64,000 nt of DNA from contig ML976707.1 of the NCBI GenBank assembly GCA_010015655.1, positions 401,498-465,497 of the forward strand, in the 5' to 3' direction. A program made the position numbers and the translations under genes. Positions 55,055 through 64,000 of this stretch are shown in pieces. The stretch is from Bimuria novae-zelandiae CBS 107.79. Its lineage: Eukaryota; Ascomycota; Dothideomycetes; Pleosporales; Didymosphaeriaceae. The notes below the pieces were generated by a model, which was not told where the DNA came from, made no database searches, and worked only from the letters and a program-made list of their open reading frames with translations. The first letter of the stretch is position 1; every line of letters starts with the position of its first letter.

Positions 55055-56309
55055 ACTAATAACGGGTATCCGCTAGGACTATAGCCGGGAGTGTAAAAAA
55101 TTTGAGACAATCGGCCGTTGTACGACCTGGTCTGGAATAACACACTGTACTCAGACCTGCGGTGTTGTAACAGTGCTTGTTTGTTGCGCGACGGAGGAGA
55201 AAATTCTTCTCATCAATTCCATGGTCACTGCGCGACCTGAACAGCGCGTGAGCTGGCGATCAATGCCACAAAATACGAGGACGCTCCGGTGTGGTGGTGG
55301 TGTTGAGATGCGGGCAAGCAGAGCGATGACCACACCCAGCCCAGCGCAGGAAGTCGACCCGGCGCAAGAGCGGGGCGGGGCCTCGGGCGGCTGAATGCGG
55401 CAGGTGAGGAGGCGGCATTTGCGGCAACGGCGTCGACTGACTGCACCTAAAAATGCGTTCGCAGACTTCGGGAAGAGGTGCCTAGGCTCTTGGGCAACAG
55501 CCTCATCACTTGGGCTATGAGCACTGACGTGCGTGGGAGACAAGGCGCCATTTCATTGAGTCTCAGCGTATGCCCACGAGTCTCCAGTCCGTCTCTTTTG
55601 CGCCATTCTCAGCGCCCTGTGTGCGTTGCTGACCATTCTGATGAATTCATGCACTTCCACGCGATGAGTTCTGTGTGCATCTTATCCTCACCCGAGTTTT
55701 GAGGCTGGGCGAGCTGCAGTGCGAGGTGAGTGGGATCCTAAAGGGGCGGCAAGCATTTATAAGGGTGACCCATGAGTTGTGCCGTACTGATTTTACCAAA
55801 GACGGCTAATGATATACAGACGTACTAAGATGATTCAATTGATACAATTTGATAATCTGCCAGCGCGCAATGAATTGTTGGTTCAGGGTACCTGGGTTCG
55901 GTGCCCAGGTGAACTCGGGCTCACGGTAAAATTCCGCGCCGAAACCACCCCGCACCCTTTACCAACGTCGCTGCAGTGTAACCGAGCGTTTGGAGGATGA
56001 GAAGATCGCCACTGCCGGTCCTCAAAGTCGCATGGTAGGCCAGACGAGCTAGGTCGAAGAGGTTAGGTCCCATGTCCATCGAGATAGTGCCGCAGTCTTC
56101 ATTGGTGGGAAGCCCAGAGCTTCTTCCAGTGTTGCATCGTAGTCTCCTCACTTTATATGGCTATGACTATTCAGAGATTCCACTATTGAGCTCTCTGGAC
56201 GGTCCGGCAGGGACTGGGATGCGGTGGTGGGTGGCGATAATAGTTGAATCTATAAAGAGATATGGGTATCTTTCTCGGCGGCTCGCTGCAGCGATTCGTT
56301 TTTATCATG
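55055..56309. other. Intergenic region upstream of GH127
   Basis: 1.25 kb with only short ORFs on both strands and none with recognisable features. It separates divergent genes, so both promoters should lie here. Confidence 0.5.
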
Positions 56310-58780
56310 GCCCGGTTAATTGGCTTTCTAAGCCCACGGTGGGCATTCCTGGTAATTGGCTCTATGGTCGCCTTGAGAGCATCAGCAGATGTCGCTGGAG
56401 ACCATGGCCCCGGAGGTACAGCACCTGTGCGTCCCTTTCGCCTTGACCAGGTGCGGCTCGGCAGCGGCTTGATGCAAGAGAAACGCGACCGGGTGAAGGA
56501 GTTTGTTGAAGCATACGACGAGCGCCGCTTCCTCGTCCTATTCAACAATCAAGCTGGACGGGAGAATCCCGATGGCCTTGAACCCCCAGGAGGATGGGAA
56601 GATGGCGGACTACTATCAGGGCACTGGACGGGCCACTACATGTCAGCTCTCTCTCAAGCCTATGCCGATCAGGGTGAAGATGTCTTCAAGACCAAGCTCG
56701 ACTGGATGGTGAAGGAGTTGGCTGAGTGCCAGGATGCAATCACTGCTCGGATGCACAATGGCAACAACACCACCGGAAACCCCACTACTGATGGCTGGGT
56801 ACCCACACATCCTGGGTACTTGGGAGCGCTCCCGGAGGACACAGTTTTGAGGCTTGGTCCCCCACGCTGGGCTGTTTATGGTTCAAGTCTTAGTACGAAC
56901 ACTTGGGCACCATGGTTCGTCTTTCCGGTTCTGTGCATGACCACGACTGATGCTTAACTTACAGGTATACGCAACACAAGATCATCAGAGGTTTGCTGGA
57001 TGCGTACTATAATACCAACAATACCCAGGCGCTCGATGTGGTGGTCAAAATGGCCGACTGGGCACATCTGGCGTTGACCATTGGAGACAAGAATCAGCCC
57101 GGATACACAGGTAACCTTACTCGATCGGACCTCAACTATATGTGGGATTTGTACATCGGAGGCGAGTTCGGAGGAGCAAACGAGGTCTTCCCAGAAATAT
57201 TTCAGCTCACTGGTGACTCGCGACATTTGGAAACCGCCAAAGCGTTCGACAACCGAGAGTCTCTCTTTGGCGCAGCCGTCAAGGACAATGATATTCTTGT
57301 CGTGCCGAAGGATCGAATCCCAGGAAGAAGACGTGCTTACCGGCTACATGCCAATACACATCTCCCGCAGTTCCTGGGCTACATGAGCGTATATGAGCAC
57401 AGTGGGGAGCAGGAGTATTTTGCCGCTGCAAAGAACTTCTACAGCTGGCTCGTGCCCCACCGCCGCTTTGCTCACGGGGTAGGTGATCATGGCATTGCAG
57501 TTGTTCGGAGGAATCGTGCTAACTTATGGTCTTCCATCTAGGGCACGGGAGGCAACTACCCAGGCTCCAATGACAATCCCGAGCTGTTCCAGAATCGAGA
57601 CAATATAGCCAACGCCATCGCACATAATGGGGCCGAAACCTGCACCACATACAACATGCTCAAGCTAGCTCGGAACCTCTTCCTGCACGAACACAATGCC
57701 ACCTACATGGACAACTATGAGCGTGGGCTATTCAACATGATCGCAGGCTCACGTGCGGACCAAAGAAGTACTGATGACCCATTGCTCACTTACTTTCAGC
57801 CACTCACCCCAGGCTCGAGCCGAGAGTACGGCAACACGGGCACTTGCTGCGGAGGAACCGGTATGGAGAGCCACACCAAGTACCAGGAGACCGTGTATCT
57901 GCGATCAGCCGACGGATCCGCGCTCTGGATCAACCTCTTCATCCCATCTCAGCTACACTGGACGGAAAAAGGCTTCACCATCAAGCAGGAAACGACGTTC
58001 CCCCGCGGCGACACCACAAACTTCACCATCACCGGTTCTGGCCCCCTAGACATCAAGCTCCGCGTCCCAGCCTGGATCCGCAAAGGCTTCCACGTCACTG
58101 TCAACGGCGCCCCGATCTCTGACACTACCATCCACCCCGGCACGTACCTCAGTCTAAGCCGCACCTGGTCCCCTGGCGACACCATCGCCGTGCGCATGCC
58201 CTTCACGCTGCGCACCGAGCGCGCCCTCGACCGCCCCGACGTGCAGAACTTCATGTGGGGACCCATACTCCTGCAAACGCTGGGCGCGCTACCAGAGAAC
58301 CAGACGTACCACCAGCTCTCGCTGTACCGCTACCTCAAGCTCGACGGCGACTATGCGCGCGCCGGGCTACCCCTGCATTCTAAAACACCCAGCGGTGATC
58401 CCGTTTTCGCGTACGCAGGCGGCGAGCTCACGGCGCGCCCGTACTACATCAGCGACACCAAGGCCGTGTCCTCCTACTTCGAGCGCGTCGAGCCCGTCGT
58501 TGTTTTCGGCAACTTGGACACCGGAGTGCCGAATCGGAAGCGCAATGATGGGCTGCCGCGGTACGATGTGCCGGTTGAGGGGATTGTGTCGCCCGGTACG
58601 GATGGCCCGACGCTTTTGGATGTGGTGTGGGACGCTGCGCCGTTTCCGTCGCAAGACGCGTTTGTAGAGGCGGTTAGTAAGACGGTGGAAGAGTTTGTGG
58701 GGAAGGGTGTGTATAGTAAGGGGGAGGGGGAGAAGATTGTGGCGGCAGCGAAGAAAGCGGCGAAGAAGTTGGAGGTGTGA
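56310..58780 (+). CDS. Secreted GH127 beta-L-arabinofuranosidase (DUF1680)
   Basis: Removes beta-L-arabinofuranosyl units from plant glycoproteins and pectic side chains. Start at 56310 gives a signal peptide (MARLIGFLSPRWAFLVIGSM...); an upstream in-frame ATG at 56262 is less likely. Introns 56915-56964 (joining WAP|WYTQHKIIRGLLDAYY) and 57479-57541 (joining AHG|GTGGNYPGS) give 785 residues. Conserved GH127 features: GHWTGHYMSALS, HNGAETCTTYNMLKLAR and TGTCCGGTGMESHTKY. The latter two hold the Glu and three Cys that bind zinc, one Cys being the catalytic nucleophile in characterised bacterial enzymes. The C-terminal half contains LRVPAWI and WSPGDTIAVRMPF. The last 60 residues are Lys/Glu-rich. 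Confidence 0.92.
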
Positions 58781-59114
58781 GTAGGAGTGGACGGGTATTG
58801 ACATTATAGGTGCTTGGGCAGATGGAGGTGGGGAGTGAATGTAGCAGAGTTTTGAGTTTCGTAAATAGGAGCATTACGGGAGGGTAGATGATTGCAGCGG
58901 GAGAAGAGCAAGAATATAATCCATTATAACGCGCGGTCGCATACACTTCCTTTGCATTTTAAACACTGCCTTAACCTTTTACCAACTACACTTACACAGC
59001 TCACTATCTACCCCCTTTAGGTCTATCTCCCCAACATATTACTGTTATTCTTAACTTTTTATCTGGACAAGTTTCCTAATCTGGCAAGTTCTTCCCTCTA
59101 TCGATTGAAGCGAG
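58781..59114. other. Intergenic transition into the third AT-rich island
   Basis: No gene seen; composition becomes AT-rich from about 58950. Confidence 0.5.
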
Positions 59115-59148
59115 TAGGGTTAGGGTTAGGGTTAGGGTTAGAGTTAGA
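59115..59148 (+). repeat. Interstitial telomere-type repeat
   Basis: Four perfect TAGGGT units followed by two degenerate ones (TAGAGT, TAGAAC), 75 nt before the first transposon of the island. Confidence 0.93.
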
Positions 59149-60250
59149 ACCAAACTTCTTGATTTGGCAGCCCTCACTTCCCGTCGATTTCAGTGCACGT
59201 TTCCCCCCCAAAATTTTCGATAAGCTAGCGTACCTAGTCTCCGGCCACCCGGGGTTTCTAACCACCTTACCAAAACGCAACACCTGCACAAAACACGCGA
59301 TATCTTAATAACGATTATTATAATTACTATGTAGTATATATAGACTATAGAGTAGCTACTGCTATAGCTACTACTATTACCTCTATAGCCTTTTTTATAG
59401 TAGATTTACCTTATTAAGTACTTAAGGCCTTAGCTACGCGTATAGCCTTTATTATATTTTCTACTTTTATAAAGTATTAATTTAGGTCTACTTAAACGCG
59501 CTTATACTAACGTTAAAAGCTAGTAGCTTTTAGCTACTACTTAAGGCGTCTTTTCTTTACTTTTAATTTTATAGCTTAAGTATTTATAGCTACTAGCGCC
59601 TTACCTACTTTTTATTAAAGGAGTTAGGCCCTATAACCTAGATTTTATAGCTCTAGACGTCCTACTAAGCTAGATAGAGATCCCGGGGGCCTTAAAGAGT
59701 AGAGAAGAAGCTCTAAGGCTACTACTAAGACTACTACTAATACGTAGGCATAGTAGGCCTTTAAGAGACTTATAATAAGCTAAGTATATAATTAATATTA
59801 AATAAGTAAATACTAGTAGCCTACTAGCTAGCCTAAATTATACGCTTTATAAAGCCTTCCTTCTTAGCTTAATAATAGTAGGTAATAAAGCGTTCCCTTT
59901 TAATAAAGGCGGCGTTATTAAGTAATATAAGCTTTTAGATCTAGCGTTAGTAGCTAGACTTAATAATAGAAAAAGGAGTAAGACCTAGAGGCTATAAAAC
60001 ATGCAAGATATACGTAGGTAGGTATAAAAGCTATATTTAATACTATTTATAGAGCTATAGAAACTCTATATTAATATAGTTACTATAACTATTAAGGATA
60101 AGGAGGTAGTACTAGCTATTACTTATAATTATTTTAGGTATAAATATGCGCTATAGCTACTTAATACTTATTACTTTTAACGTCTATCTTTTCTCTAAGG
60201 TTGTATAGAGCCAGCCAGGAATAGTAAACAGGAACTAGGTAGTCTATAAG

Positions 60251-60695
60251 TGTTATAGGGCGCTCTCGCTTAGTCCGATCTGGGTTAGGGTAGTAAGGTA
60301 ATAAGGTACCTTATAAATTATTTAATAGTATAAGTTAATGCGACACTTAGCGCGTGGCTAGATAATTTAATTTTATAATAAATAAAATAACTATTAGTTT
60401 ATATAGGAGAATGTGCTTGCATAGAAAATATATAAGTTAACTATAAGGAGCGTATAAAGGAAATCGTCCTGTATATATACCCTTCTTGTCCTATAGAGTC
60501 CCATGGTATCCCATATCCTAGCCTCATGGGATCCCATGGGATATCCTAGGACGTCACGTGACCGGGGTCACGTGGTCCCATGATGTCCTATGGTCTTGGC
60601 GTCTGAGACAGCCTGGAACGTTACGTAAGCCTAAGGTAGGGCCTGGTTATTGTTATAAGGCCCGTCGTCCTACCTTCAACCTCTAGACTATAATA
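60251..60695 (+). mobile_element. Solo LTR (family 3), 445 nt
   Basis: Begins TGTTATAGGGCGCTC and ends GACTATAATA, flanked by ATAAG (60246-60250, 60696-60700). The terminal TA is a likely RIP-altered CA. Its first about 220 nt match 37334-37560. Removal rejoins the transposase (GKSL to TT-FLFTIPGWLY). Confidence 0.78.
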
Positions 60696-60888
60696 ATAAG
60701 CTTTAGCCTTTAAAAATAACTGCGCAGCGTAGTTTTCGTCCTATTGCTAATACGCACTTAATTATAGAGACCTACTTATAATTCTCTAGAGACTGAGTAT
60801 AAGCCTTCTTCTTCTAGCTACTAGAGAGTACTCTGGTGTTCGTACATACCCCTATAGCCACACCAGTCTCATCCATATTATAGGTATT

Positions 60889-61322
60889 TGTTAAGATTCC
60901 AAAGAGGTAGCTAATCTCTAAGGGGCTAAGGTTAGTTCTTGGGCAAGAGTACTTATTAGGATAAAAGAGGATAGTAATAATAGCTTGCGCTAGTTACTAA
61001 GGCGTAAGTATTAAAGGTATATATAGCATAATTAAATTAATAAGGTTGCTTATTTAGATCTAAATAATAGATTAATAAATAGGTTAAATATAATAATAGA
61101 AGACTATCCTTGTGTCCCTATATACATGACCCGTCCCACGAATCCAGGTGTCCCAAGAATCCCAAAGTCCCATATGCCAAGATACTTCTGGGATGCCCGA
61201 TATTTCTGGGACGCGTGACTTGGTCACGTGATCCGTGGCTGAGTCAGGAATCTTGGCTGGTCGCACGGATAAGTGTCCATGCCCTACCTCTCGTCATGTT
61301 GGGTCTTTAACGGATCCTAACA
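60889..61322 (+). mobile_element. Solo LTR (family 1), 434 nt
   Basis: Begins TGTTAAGATTCC and ends ATCCTAACA, flanked by GTATT (60884-60888, 61323-61327). Removal gives the continuous transposase reading RWRLNIQVENTYNMDETG. Related over its full length to the family-1 LTR at 27047-27871. Confidence 0.9.
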
Positions 61323-61970
61323 GTATTCTCCACCTGTATGTTGAGCCGCCATCGAGTCTACTTATAGAGCTCTAGGAACGCGCGCACCTGCTCTAGAGTC
61401 ACTGCCTTAGCTCTCTAAGCCTCTAGCTTTCTACTAACTATAGAGGCAATGCGTGGCTGGCGCTAGATAAAGTATAAAAGCTAGTGCTTACTAATAGGCT
61501 AATTATTACTATTTATACGTAGGATTTAATTTACTATTTTTTAAGTATAAGTGTATAAGAAAGGGTAGGTGCACGTGTCTTTTTTAAGAATTTACTTTAT
61601 TAAAAAGTTAACTACTATTAATATTAATAGCTAGTCGCGCTAGTTATCGCGCTACTTAGTTAGCTTTAAAGTATAAATAAAAAAATATTATATACTTTTA
61701 CTATAGCGCGTAGACTAGAATAAAGATCTATATTAAAATTATTAATAACTAATTATATAGATATCTTACGGGCGTTTATTTTAATAAGTAGTATTAAGAA
61801 ATATTACGTGTTCTGTGCGGGTGTCGCGTTTTGGTGAGGTGGCCAGAAACCCCGGGTGGCCGGAGATAAGGTACGCTAGCTTATCTTCTTTCCAGAAGAA
61901 AGAAGGATTTTGAATTTTCCTAATTAGGTAATATCAAAAACCATCGATTTCTTTACGAGGGTTGGGGTTA

Positions 61971-63955
61971 TCCGTGCCAAGGATCAGCTTACCAAGCAGA
62001 TTCGGCTGCACCGACACTCGCCGTAGGCGAGTGCCTGCAGCCCACACGATAATACCAACCAAACGATAAATTTTCAACCACTTTCTATTAATTATTGAAT
62101 TAACTCCTTAACCCCGCCAGTTCTTATAGTAATTTTTATATACTAGTAATCCTGCCCTGCGCATTAAGGCCCATACTAGTTATAATTAATTATAGACTAG
62201 CTAATAAGCCTGGAAATGCTGTTTCTTCTTCCCTATTAGCATTTCTTTTATTCTGCGATAATCCATCTCAAGGTCCTTTAGCTTAGACATGAGCTTATTT
62301 TGCACCATCTTTCGCGCAGAATGGGAGTAAATAACACCTATTAATATCTTAAGAAGTGTACGGGATCGCTATTAGCGTGCGCGGCGTAATTATACAATTA
62401 AAGTTATAGTCCGTAGCTCACTAATTGCTTAATTACTAGCTACTAACATGTTATACGCTCTAAACAGTGTGCGTTTAACGTTCTCGCTTATATCCTCGTT
62501 ATTAAGATAATAGTCGATATTCCTCTTAAGCGTACGGATCGTTAATAGTGTTTTTAATTCTTGTGGTGGTAGGGTAGTTCTCTCTTCCTCTTCGCCTTCC
62601 TCTTCGCTCTCGCTCCCACTCTGGTAATCAGTATTAAGGATAGCAATATCCTTTTGTATATTCTCTTTAATGTGCTTAGCATTTGGTGGGAAAAGCCCTA
62701 AGTCCCGCCAGCCTTTTTGGATTGTCTGCCTCTTAAAGGTATAGGCGCGAATTAATTCGATTACTACTAAGAATTTAACTTTATTAAAAGATGTATAGCC
62801 TATCCGTGTTGCATAATTAACCGCCTGCGCATGCCAGTGCTTATATGGCTGGAAGCAACCAACATCAAGTAGTTAAAGGAAATGTGATGTATGTAGTGGA
62901 AGGCAATATGCAATCACCTTGTGATCTTCTAGAACCTCTAGAAGCTCTTAAGTGCAATAAGAGTTAAAGCCATCAAATAAAAGTAGTCAATATTTACTAT
63001 TAAGGTACTTTTAACTCTCTCGTACGAAGTGCTTTGCCCACTCAAGGCTTAATTCATCGTTTGTATAACCACTAGTGCTATAAGCAACTAGATAGTTATC
63101 TAGTAGATTAGTAAAATACCGTTTAAGAAATGCTATACCTTTAATAATTATTATTAGTAGAATAGCATTTCCTTCGGCATTAACACACTTAGTTATTGTT
63201 AAGGATATACGATCGTCAGGCGTTAGCAGATAGACGCGGCGGCGAGGCTCGAAAGTAATAACCTATTAATCTTTTCCAATTCCAATACGAAAGCCAGTTT
63301 CATCGAAGTTCTAAATATCCATTGGTGTGATCCCATGCGTCTTGATGATATCTATAAAGCTATTAAACCATTTAAGGATGGCTTTGATATCGTGTGCGAC
63401 CGCGCGCTGAAGATTAAGAGATTATTAACGTCGAATGTGGAGCTCGGGGTGGCGTTTAAGCCAATTCTTTGCCCATCGTGAGTTGGCTGATGGAGGCGGG
63501 CCAGGGCCCTCATGGCCACGTTGAAGAAGGTAGTTGGCGCATGATACAATCATTGGCAATCGCACACATACTCCCAACTCATCAAGGCGAGCAATATAAT
63601 CATATAATGCGCCATCTTAAGCTTGAGTAAGCTTGCACATGGTTGGTGGACGCTGAGAGAGTGTCGGGCGGCCCTTTGAACGGGCAAGTAATCGTTGATA
63701 TGGAACACCATGCTCACGCGCCAGTTTGGAAAAATTAGGCTTAGGGATATCCGAAATCGAGTCCAGAATCTCTGCAATCCGATCGTCAATTGATATTGGT
63801 GATTCAGGCATTGTGGTGGCTGTAGGCATTGATAGAAGTGAAAAGTGGTTGAAAATTTATCGTTTGGTCGGTATTATCGTGTGGGCTGCAGGCACTCGCC
63901 TACGGCAGGTGTCGGTGCAGCCGAATCTGCTTGGTAAGCTGATCCTTGGCACGGA
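61971..63955 (-). mobile_element. Second decayed Fot1/pogo element
   Basis: 1985 nt with 114-nt inverted repeats (61971-62084 and 63842-63955, starting TCCGTGCCAAGGATCAGC) and TA on both sides (61969-61970, 63956-63957). The repeats are almost identical and GC-balanced, while the interior is RIP-altered. The left repeat contains a hairpin, ACTCGCC-GTA-GGCGAGT. Confidence 0.92.
62400..63829 (-). pseudogene. Transposase pseudogene of the 62-64 kb element
   Basis: Starts at 63829 (MPTATTMPESPISIDDRIAE). The reading frame can be followed nearly throughout: LYDYIARLDELGVCVRLPMI, WAKNWLKRHPELHIRR, AVAHDIKAILKWFN, NFDETGFRIGIGKD (first Asp), SGYTNDELSLEWAKHF, LLFDGFNSYCT (second Asp), LLDVGCFQPYKHWHAQAVNY (third Asp), and an acidic SGSESEEEGEEEER region. 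It is broken by several TAA/TAG codons. Those checked fit CAA-to-TAA (LTQA*DGAL) or TGG-to-TAG (DI*NFDE), both RIP-type. The 5' quarter is less damaged than the rest. Confidence 0.88.
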
Positions 63956-63966
63956 TAACGTGTTCC

Positions 63967-64000
63967 ACCAGTCATCCGCGCACACCAGTCATCCGCGCAC
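63967..64000 (+). repeat. Two tandem copies of a 17-nt unit, cut by the window edge
   Basis: ACCAGTCATCCGCGCAC occurs at 63967-63983 and 63984-64000; more copies may follow. Confidence 0.9.

Larger units (their letters stand above)
59223..61881 (-). mobile_element. Decayed Fot1/pogo element interrupted by two solo LTRs
   Basis: Inverted repeats of about 80 nt (59223-59303 and 61801-61881, starting AGCTAGCGTACC) with TA on both sides (59221-59222, 61882-61883). A RIP-altered transposase is readable on the minus strand: KAVTLEQVRAFLELYK, YNMDETGVAIG (first catalytic Asp) and IPGWLYTTLEK. Removing the two LTRs with one copy of each duplication leaves about 1770 nt, normal for the family, and rejoins the transposase frame at both sites. 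Confidence 0.88.

Noticed and set aside
55860..55925. Hairpin-like GGTACCTGGGTTCGGTGCC as a tRNA arm
   Set aside because: No cloverleaf, A-box or acceptor stem could be assembled around it.
59098..59308. ORFs with GLGLGL or NPNPNP repeats
   Set aside because: Translation of the telomere-type repeat and the start of a transposon inverted repeat.
1..64000. CRISPR arrays, bacterial operons, riboswitches
   Set aside because: The window is fungal nuclear DNA with spliceosomal introns; no regularly spaced repeats of that kind were seen.

Overview
This window is nuclear DNA of a filamentous ascomycete (Pezizomycotina). A Dothideomycete, probably Pleosporales, is my inference. The evidence is: short GT-AG introns of about 45-100 nt with CTAAC/CTGAC-type branch sites; fungal-only families (HET, TRI12-type MFS, CYP65-like P450, bZIP-DUF3425, NRPS, OPT, GH131, manganese-type lipoxygenase); and a two-speed layout in which GC-balanced gene blocks alternate abruptly with AT-rich, stop-filled islands of old transposons. 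Several broken genes are explained by CpA-to-TpA changes, the signature of repeat-induced point mutation (RIP). Cell-wall enzymes (CE1 esterase, GH131, GH127) suit a plant-associated or litter fungus.

Layout. 1-23.2 kb is gene-rich: TYW1 (runs off the left edge), an unknown low-complexity protein, mitochondrial proline dehydrogenase, a secreted CE1 esterase, a decayed trio (TRI12-like MFS pseudogene, divergent P450 pseudogene, bZIP factor), a malate/SLAC1-type transporter with a 6-nt microexon, a HET protein and an OPT transporter. 23.9-28.4 kb is an AT-rich element with terminal inverted repeats, an assembly gap and a solo LTR that itself contains another solo LTR. 29.4-34.4 kb holds a small A-T-C NRPS and a tail-anchored EPD-repeat protein. 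35.1-42.1 kb is one lipoxygenase gene split by a roughly 4.9-kb retroelement with an exact 5-bp target duplication; that element carries a further nested Fot1-like transposon and a solo LTR. 42.1-47.0 kb has normal composition but no convincing gene.

47.0-58.8 kb carries GH131, an MFS transporter, a young Fot1/pogo element with near-identical 96-bp inverted repeats and a second ORF, a coiled-coil protein and a GH127 arabinofuranosidase. From 59.1 kb, just after a short interstitial telomere-type repeat, the window is a third AT-rich island with two decayed pogo-family elements; the first is interrupted by two different solo LTRs.

Transposon edges were set by TA duplications (pogo family) or 5-bp duplications (LTRs), and in two cases confirmed because removing the insert restores a continuous reading frame. 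The genes are mostly independent housekeeping, transport and cell-wall functions. The only cluster-like group is the MFS/P450/bZIP trio, which looks like a dead or dying secondary-metabolism locus. All functional calls rest on motif recognition by eye; no searches were run.
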